Below, piece by piece: positions 1 through 10,122 of a DNA stretch of 10,122 nt. Source of the DNA: Ochromonadaceae sp. CCMP2298 (taxonomy: Eukaryota > Sar > Synurophyceae > Ochromonadales > Ochromonadaceae). Positions within the stretch are counted from its first letter, which is position 1. Every line of letters begins with the position of its first letter. The notes beneath the pieces are model-generated. The model worked only from the letters and a program-made list of their open reading frames with translations, had not been told where the DNA came from and did no database searches. Made by a program: the position numbers and the translations under genes. The DNA lies in assembly GCA_026770595.1 (NCBI GenBank), contig MU634799.1, positions 1 through 10,122 of the forward strand. Direction: 5' to 3'.

Positions 1-45
1 ATACACAAGGTCACAATACACAAGGTCACAATACACAAGGTCATG
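1..45. repeat. 15-bp tandem repeat, about three copies, cut by the window start
   Basis: The unit ATACACAAGGTCACA occurs at 1-15 and 16-30. A third copy at 31-45 diverges in its last two bases, which form the TG of the ATG at 43-45. The array may continue upstream. It is open in all three forward frames. In frame 1 it reads as repeated IHKVT in phase with the gene starting at 43. In frame 3 it reads as repeated TQGHN and ends at the TGA at 57-59, so it could also be the tail of an upstream gene overlapping this one. The repeat is certain; its coding status is not. Confidence 0.9.
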
Positions 46-582
46 TCATCGACGATTGAAATCTTATTGAATACGCAGGTTGTGGCATACAAACAGAGAG
101 AGTTCGAACGAAGTATGAATCAATTTATCATGACAAGTCGATTTACGAATGAGACTTTCGATGAAAATGTGAGGTTTAGACAATCAAGACGATTGCACTG
201 CGCGTACAGTACCCCACAACGAATTAAAATGTCAATTCCTCGTAGTTCGATCATGTATGTTCTTGAAATGAACAATACAACAAACAGAATTATGGGAATT
301 GGTGTTATAACAAATAATTGTAGACCGCGTGAAAACTGTGTATATCAAGATGGTAATTACAATCGGTACAGTTATTGTGGTAGCGAGAGGATTGACAGAG
401 AACAAATGAGTTCAGATGATTTGAAAAATTTGCATATAATCGAGAAACTTTGTTTTGAGGGGAAAGGTCATCTAAAGCGCGCACAAGGAATAACACAGTT
501 TCCAGTTCGGAAGATGTATCAATTGCATGAGTATTTTAACATGATGGAAGTTATTGATTTAATGTTTTCACGAATACGTTAA
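43..582 (+). CDS. conserved-looking giant-virus protein of unknown function
   Basis: A 179-aa basic protein with no signal peptide or membrane segment. From memory, it resembles a family of small uncharacterised proteins in large DNA viruses of protists; I cannot name a function. The blocks that look conserved are YVLEMNN (residues 72-78), RIMGIG (82-87), YNRYSY (106-111), RIDREQM (116-122) and LCFEGKGHLKRAQGI (136-150). The last is Gly/Lys/Arg-rich and could be a nucleic-acid or phosphate contact, but no known catalytic motif is visible. Five Cys (53, 93, 99, 112, 137) show no clear metal-site spacing. The ATG at 43 gives an MSS start, also seen in both collagen genes. The frame is open to the window edge through the 15-bp repeat, so a start further upstream cannot be excluded. 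The gene is 84 nt upstream of, and on the same strand as, the 1121-aa virion protein, which suggests but does not prove a role in virion formation. Confidence 0.8.
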   Translation: MSSTIEILLNTQVVAYKQREFERSMNQFIMTSRFTNETFDENVRFRQSRRLHCAYSTPQRIKMSIPRSSIMYVLEMNNTTNRIMGIGVITNNCRPRENCVYQDGNYNRYSYCGSERIDREQMSSDDLKNLHIIEKLCFEGKGHLKRAQGITQFPVRKMYQLHEYFNMMEVIDLMFSRIR

Positions 583-666
583 TTCTTATTATTATTTCTA
601 GTTATTTCGTTCTTTTATTTTTTATACATAAGAGTATATGAATAACAGCACCTTGTTAATAAGAGA
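583..666 (+). promoter_or_regulatory. AT-rich intergenic spacer and probable promoter of the 1121-aa gene
   Basis: This 84-nt spacer holds a T-rich tract (about 596-623), then TTATACATAAG and a TATAT patch near 635-639, roughly 30 nt before the ATG at 667. A weak 5-bp inverted repeat (TATAC at 623-627, GTATA at 634-638) lies within it. No ribosome binding site is present, as expected for a virus translated by eukaryotic ribosomes. The promoter role is inferred from position and composition; I do not recognise a defined early or late consensus here. Confidence 0.4.
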
Positions 667-670
667 ATGA
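638..670 (+). other. 10-codon upstream ORF with stop-start overlap (ATGA)
   Basis: An ATG at 638 opens a reading frame of ten codons (MNNSTLLIRE) that closes with TGA at 668-670. The stop overlaps the ATG of the large gene (667-669) as ATGA. If transcription starts upstream of 638, ribosomes could terminate there and reinitiate on the main gene. If it starts downstream of 638, the ORF is irrelevant. Only the sequence arrangement is certain. Confidence 0.3.
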
Positions 671-3600
671 AAGACCAATATGATATACGTTCCTACACTG
701 ACGAAGAGTTGCATAATATTCTGGGGGTAATGAATCCTTCAGTACGGGAATTAGAAGCTAAAATTGTGCAACATATCCGGAAGTACCAATACGTCAACAC
801 GAGTACAGGAGCACAATTGTACCGTTTTTTCGTGGACATTTACGGACGTTTTTTTGAAATCGAGGAGGGAGAAGAAGACATTCCTACAGAAGATGATGAA
901 GATTTTTTTGAAGGTTTTGTCGACAACAAAACGAAAACGAAAACGAAAACGAACGACCCTTCTCCTTCTCCTTCTCCTTCTCCTGCGCTACAGGATTCTG
1001 TTCAGGATTCTGTTCAGGATTCTGTTCTTTTGTTCAAACAACAAGAGCACGCAAAAGGCACATTGAACCCACTCTTGAGAGAAACCATAAAACGTATTAT
1101 AAGTATCGATAGTCAATATCGCGACATGGAATACTCGGTTTCAACAGATTTTATGTTAAATTTTACTGAAACATTAAAAAATGTAGTATCTATTAAGCTG
1201 TATGCTATTCAGCTTCCAGTCACATGGTATACCATAGATGACAATTATGGAGGCAATTTCTTTTTTTTAAAAAGCAGCACTCCTGGAATAAACACAGCCA
1301 ATCATGAGTACAAAGTGTTGGTTCCCCCAGGAAATTATTCGGCAACTTCGTTACATACAGCCGTATCCAAGTCTATTAATGAATTGCAAGCGACCTTTAC
1401 AGACGTGAGCTTTGGGTCCACGTCAATCATTTACAACGACACGGATTGTAAAACAACGTTTGTGACAGACATACAAAAGGCATACAACGAACATTATTAT
1501 GAACTTAAATTCTCTGAAACGGGCTCAATTGCGCGACTGTTGGGGTTTGCAAACAAACACTACAGAAACCTGTCTACCATCTACAACGATAGACATATTG
1601 ATACGACCATTGATTTCGAGATATCCCAAGAGAACAGGACCTTTAAAATAATACAGTACAATAGCGAACTTTACACAAACACTAGTCTTTTCTATGACAA
1701 TCGCGTCCTTGAACACAATGATTTTTTTGACACTGACCGAGCGATAACTGCTTCTTATTCAGAAATAGAGTCAATCGTTATACAATTACCTAATAAACTA
1801 CTTTTGACATCAATTACTGTTCCTAACATTATATCAGCTATAAATGAGGAATTTCAAAGAAATCCGAAAATAGACAATAGTTCTGTGGTAACATACGACG
1901 ACTCTGGTAAAATATCATGGACAGTCAAATTGAATCGGTTTAATGTGCGGAATATACCTACATCCAAAACAGCTTTAGTTTTCCCTTACAATGCATCTTC
2001 TAGATTGTGGGTAGACACAATAAACTCGACCGACAGCGCTTTTGGATTTGCCCCCACATCAGAATCAACAAGCGGTGAACGCGTCATTGAATTAAGCAAT
2101 ATGAAAGCTGAGAATGAGATTATATCTTTCTTCACATCGTTCGCATGTTTTTTTAGATTAAGTTGCATTAATCCTTTTTTTTCTTCGGACTACTTTGCCA
2201 GTTCGTATGATATTCCTAATCAGAATTATGTCGCGTCGTCACTGACAAGTGAAATTAATAACCAAATCGCAGCACTATCATCACTGAAAGAGAAATTTAG
2301 TAAGCGAAACATACGTGCCTTCACTGAAGATGATATTTTCTTCATGAACATAGGCCTCTCTTTGTCAATAACTTCGGCAAATTTTATAAAAGAATCCTTT
2401 ATCCTAGACAACACCTTACAGAACTTTAGAGGACCAATATCGAAAATCAGTTTTAGTAAGGTTCTTGTAGGCCAAAATGTAAAGTGTGAATCTGTTGTTA
2501 CAAATGATGATTTGATATACATTTATACATTCTCGGAAATAACGTTTGGTGGTTCTGGTGGTTCTGGTGGTTCTGGCTCCATGCTTACCATCGATTTTAC
2601 CGGTACAGGTGATGTATCATTTTCTCTGACTTCTCCTTTTCCAACTACGCAAGCGATAGCTGTTGACACAGTGACAGACGAAATCAACAAAGCATTTACC
2701 ACTTTCAACGCCGGCGGTGTTTTCCCCTTCAAGACATCGAAGGTCGAAATCACACATGGAACGAAAGGTTTAAATTTCATCTTCACAATAGAAATCGATT
2801 GTGAACTAACAGAAGCTGACTACCTGTTAACATTTCACGGTCCAATTGACGACGATGCTAATAATGTTTGGAAATCATTATTGAATGTGAGAGAAAACGC
2901 ATCATACCCGCTTAATGAGTATGTTGTTGATGGTTACGCACAGATTTCAACAAAACCGACAAACATGGACCTAAGCATTGTCAGCGAAATAATAACATTG
3001 CAACCCATGTTTGATTTGAATGGAGGAGTGTTTATTTCAGACACATCTAACACCGACAACCACATAGTTATTTCTATTGATTGTTCAGGTAACAATAACA
3101 ATTTAGTGAGCACCATAAACGACGCGCTGTACAAGAATGAGTTTACGAGAGGAAGCTATTTCGTATCAGAAGGTGGATCACTGACGGACAGAACTTGTTT
3201 AAAAATAAGGTGGAATATCAATAAGATTTTCACGAGTCGGGATTATCGTCTTGTTTTTTTCGACATTTTCAGTTTTTCAAAATGCAATGAAACAAAGAAA
3301 AGTTATCAAAATGCAACAATCGATAATACGCTGGGTTGGATTCTCGGTTTCCGAACACAAACCGAATATGAACTTGTACAATCTGACTTGACGGTGTACA
3401 TCAATCCTGAAACACAAATTAGTACAGGAAGTTTTTATGTTTATTCTCCATTCTTTTCGAATGACAAGACTGTCTACCCAGACCGCGTGGTAGCCTCTTT
3501 ACGAGGTGACACAACAGTCTGTGTAAATCTGTATAATTATTTTATGATCACAATTGATGATTTTAACCCAAATCATTTGAATGATGGATTAGTCACAGTG

Positions 3601-4032
3601 ACACGAAGGGATAACAGTGTTACATTACCGTCATATGCTTCAAGGAGCTCACAACAGTGTAACCCAACTGATGGAACGAGTGAAAATACAGGAATCAGGT
3701 CCGGTCATAACCTGTTAACGCGGAAGCAATTATATTCGATCAATCAAATATTATCAACGCAATCTAGAGCACGACCAAAAATGAACGATGGTCCATTCAT
3801 TCGAGACATATTCGCACTCATCCCGATAAAAACTTCTGGAACGACACCGGGAAGCGTCTATGTAGAACTGGGTGGTACTTTACAAAACCAAGACCGACTT
3901 TATTTTGGTCCAGTGAACATAAGTCGCATGCACATAAAACTTTTAAACGATCGAGGAGATGTGGTCAATCTGAATGGTGCGAATTGGTCTATGCAGCTTG
4001 TTTGTGAACAATTGTATGACGCTCCTAAATAA
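667..4032 (+). CDS. probable giant-virus virion structural protein (SIDSQYRD family)
   Basis: A 1121-aa protein. Residues 9-60 are predicted mostly helical (YTDEELHNILG, RELEAKIVQHIRKY, FFVDIYGRFF) and lead into an acidic stretch (61-83). A low-complexity linker follows (88-120: KT, SP and QDSV repeats). The core starts at IISIDSQYRD (144-153) and STDFMLNF with KNVVSIKLYAIQLP (159-184), a signature I recall from virion-associated proteins of mimivirus-like algal viruses. Several beta-rich modules follow, each with a short helix near an Ile-Asn (around 214-290, 364-430, 638-720 and 796-880). A GGSGGSGGSGS linker sits at 628-638. The C-terminal block (1047-1117; DIFALIPIK, GGTLQNQDRLYFGPVNI, LNGANWSMQLVCEQLY) is also familiar from this protein class. 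There is no signal peptide, transmembrane segment or enzyme motif. A late capsid-associated role is inferred from family recollection and from the collagen-fibre neighbours. The family may carry a DUF name in Pfam, which I could not verify. The start at 667 follows a clear spacer, and no earlier in-frame ATG fits better. Confidence 0.85.
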   Translation: MKDQYDIRSYTDEELHNILGVMNPSVRELEAKIVQHIRKYQYVNTSTGAQLYRFFVDIYGRFFEIEEGEEDIPTEDDEDFFEGFVDNKTKTKTKTNDPSPSPSPSPALQDSVQDSVQDSVLLFKQQEHAKGTLNPLLRETIKRIISIDSQYRDMEYSVSTDFMLNFTETLKNVVSIKLYAIQLPVTWYTIDDNYGGNFFFLKSSTPGINTANHEYKVLVPPGNYSATSLHTAVSKSINELQATFTDVSFGSTSIIYNDTDCKTTFVTDIQKAYNEHYYELKFSETGSIARLLGFANKHYRNLSTIYNDRHIDTTIDFEISQENRTFKIIQYNSELYTNTSLFYDNRVLEHNDFFDTDRAITASYSEIESIVIQLPNKLLLTSITVPNIISAINEEFQRNPKIDNSSVVTYDDSGKISWTVKLNRFNVRNIPTSKTALVFPYNASSRLWVDTINSTDSAFGFAPTSESTSGERVIELSNMKAENEIISFFTSFACFFRLSCINPFFSSDYFASSYDIPNQNYVASSLTSEINNQIAALSSLKEKFSKRNIRAFTEDDIFFMNIGLSLSITSANFIKESFILDNTLQNFRGPISKISFSKVLVGQNVKCESVVTNDDLIYIYTFSEITFGGSGGSGGSGSMLTIDFTGTGDVSFSLTSPFPTTQAIAVDTVTDEINKAFTTFNAGGVFPFKTSKVEITHGTKGLNFIFTIEIDCELTEADYLLTFHGPIDDDANNVWKSLLNVRENASYPLNEYVVDGYAQISTKPTNMDLSIVSEIITLQPMFDLNGGVFISDTSNTDNHIVISIDCSGNNNNLVSTINDALYKNEFTRGSYFVSEGGSLTDRTCLKIRWNINKIFTSRDYRLVFFDIFSFSKCNETKKSYQNATIDNTLGWILGFRTQTEYELVQSDLTVYINPETQISTGSFYVYSPFFSNDKTVYPDRVVASLRGDTTVCVNLYNYFMITIDDFNPNHLNDGLVTVTRRDNSVTLPSYASRSSQQCNPTDGTSENTGIRSGHNLLTRKQLYSINQILSTQSRARPKMNDGPFIRDIFALIPIKTSGTTPGSVYVELGGTLQNQDRLYFGPVNISRMHIKLLNDRGDVVNLNGANWSMQLVCEQLYDAPK
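928..1026 (+). repeat. three adjacent microsatellites encoding a disordered linker
   Basis: Within the 1121-aa gene, an AAAACG-type 6-bp repeat (928-951) encodes KTKTKTKT. A TCTCCT 6-bp repeat (958-984) encodes alternating Ser-Pro. A 12-bp repeat CAGGATTCTGTT, three copies (991-1026), encodes QDSV three times. All units are multiples of 3, so length changes keep the frame. Together they separate the helical N-terminus from the beta-rich body and probably form an extended, flexible linker that shifts from basic through Ser-Pro-rich to acidic. Confidence 0.9.
2548..2580 (+). repeat. 9-bp repeat encoding a natural Gly-Gly-Ser linker
   Basis: Three copies of GGTGGTTCT followed by GGCTCC encode GGSGGSGGSGS, residues 628-638 of the 1121-aa protein. 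It lies between two beta-rich modules and probably acts as a flexible hinge. The frame is continuous on both sides. Confidence 0.9.
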
Positions 4033-4063
4033 ATAATTTACCATTTTTATTATATAACCACAA
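4033..4063 (+). promoter_or_regulatory. 31-nt spacer with TATATAA next to the start codon
   Basis: The spacer between the 1121-aa gene and the 152-aa gene is almost entirely A/T. It contains TATATAA at 4051-4057, six bases before the ATG, followed by CCACAA. The last gene in the window has a similar layout (TATATA, then CAACA, then ATG), so this may be a shared late-type promoter. That is inference from two examples. Confidence 0.4.
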
Positions 4064-4522
4064 ATGTCTCAAAGCGATTACATTCGGCACAAACGAACAT
4101 CCGAGGTGTTGAAGATTTATTCCATCCCAGAATCGTCAAATTTAGACGCTGTTTTGACCACGTCAGATTATATTCAAATGAAACAATACACAATAATGAA
4201 CAGCGTAAAAAATTCAAAACCAACAAAAAATAAGCTGTCTACCAAGCAACGAATTTTCGGTATAGAGAAAAATGTTGACCACTGCCCAGATATTTTTATT
4301 CTCTGCAAAACGCACAACCGGTTCAACAAGGTCGACGATAACGTTTTATTTAGGGGGTATAAGCAATATATACCGAGACACGAATTCTTTTTAAACCAAA
4401 AAAAAGGAATCGCAGGATATCCGAAAATAAAAGACTGTAAAGCATTTGATGAATGCAATCGTTTTTTTGTTCTCAGTGACCAACGCACTTATGAAAGCGA
4501 CGACGATCCGGTGATGACGTGA
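4064..4522 (+). CDS. small conserved-looking viral protein of unknown function
   Basis: A 152-aa basic, Lys/Asn-rich protein without a signal peptide or membrane segment. The N-terminal pattern MSQSDYIRHKRTSEVLK, then LTTSDYIQMKQYTIMNSVKNSKP (split around residues 31-53), has a form I recall from small uncharacterised proteins in marine giant-virus genomes; I do not recognise a function. The repeated SDYI motif (residues 4-7 and 34-37) is notable. Four Cys occur as two close pairs, C74-x6-C81 and C125-x5-C131. They could bind metal or form disulfides, but no known zinc-finger pattern fits. The gene sits between the 1121-aa virion protein and the collagen gene, so a virion or assembly role is plausible from context only. 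The stop (4520-4522) lies inside the first units of an 8-bp repeat array, and the last two codons (Met-Thr) are already repeat sequence, so the C-terminus may have been changed by repeat expansion. Confidence 0.78.
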   Translation: MSQSDYIRHKRTSEVLKIYSIPESSNLDAVLTTSDYIQMKQYTIMNSVKNSKPTKNKLSTKQRIFGIEKNVDHCPDIFILCKTHNRFNKVDDNVLFRGYKQYIPRHEFFLNQKKGIAGYPKIKDCKAFDECNRFFVLSDQRTYESDDDPVMT

Positions 4523-4584
4523 TGACGTGATGACGTGATGAAGTGATGACGTGATGACGTGATGACGTGATGACGTGATGACGT
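4513..4584. repeat. 8-bp tandem repeat GATGACGT, nine copies, over a stop codon
   Basis: Nine head-to-tail units of GATGACGT run from 4513 to 4584. Only unit four (4537-4544) differs, reading GATGAAGT. Because the unit is 8 bp and contains TGA, stop codons appear in every forward frame. The array begins in the last codons of the 152-aa gene and continues 62 nt past its stop, ending 63 nt before the collagen gene. Each unit junction contains TGACGTGA, close to a bZIP/CRE-type site. It could be a neutral slippage minisatellite or a regulatory array. Confidence 0.95.

Positions 4585-10122
<5,538 letters not shown>

Noticed and set aside
1-45. AGGTCA repeated three times, like nuclear-receptor half-sites
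   Set aside because: The likely hosts are protists without nuclear receptors, and the motif is simply part of the 15-bp repeat.
4174-4488. A 104-codon minus-strand frame opposite the 152-aa gene
   Set aside because: Antisense to a gene with better coding character; its Phe/Leu-rich product is typical of the reverse of Lys-rich sequence.
4513-4584. A CRISPR-like array
   Set aside because: The units are 8 bp, directly adjacent and have no spacers, so this is a minisatellite.

Overview
This window looks like part of a nucleocytoplasmic large DNA virus (giant virus) genome, most likely an Imitervirales/mesomimivirus-like virus of a marine alga or other protist. Five genes lie on the + strand in tight order, with intergenic gaps of 84, 31, 125 and 61 nt. 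There are no introns and no Shine-Dalgarno sites, and the spacers are AT-rich with TATA-like patches close to the start codons. The large protein at 667-4032 has sequence blocks that I associate from memory with giant-virus virion proteins. The last two genes encode Gly-Xaa-Thr collagen-like proteins of the kind found on giant-virus surfaces. The taxonomic placement is inference; no hallmark gene (major capsid protein, polymerase B, packaging ATPase) lies in the window.

Layout. 1-45: a 15-bp tandem repeat cut by the window edge. 43-582: a conserved-looking basic protein of unknown function. 583-666: AT-rich spacer with a 10-codon upstream ORF that ends in a stop-start overlap with the next gene. 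667-4032: a 1121-aa probable virion structural protein with a helical N-terminus, a low-complexity linker, several beta-rich modules, an internal Gly-Gly-Ser linker and a distinctive C-terminal block. 4064-4522: a 152-aa protein of unknown function. 4513-4584: nine copies of an 8-bp repeat straddling that gene's stop codon, followed at 4599-4617 by a perfect hairpin. 4648-9573: a 1641-aa collagen-like protein with six collagen segments alternating with globular domains and a phage-type tail-collar domain at the C-terminus. 9574-9634: AT-rich spacer with duplicated palindromes. 9635 to the window end: a second collagen-like protein, cut off by the edge.

Reading the cluster as a whole (inference): it is a virion structure and surface-fibre locus. 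The 1121-aa protein is probably a capsid-associated component. The two collagen-like proteins are candidates for trimeric surface fibrils, and the first carries several lectin-like or adhesion-type modules that could take part in host contact. The two small genes flanking the 1121-aa gene may be minor virion or assembly proteins, but their sequence alone does not show this. The most notable features are the collar domain at the end of a giant-virus collagen, the duplicated globular module inside it, the recurrent Cys at the ends of collagen segments, and the 8-bp repeat array plus hairpin in front of the collagen gene.
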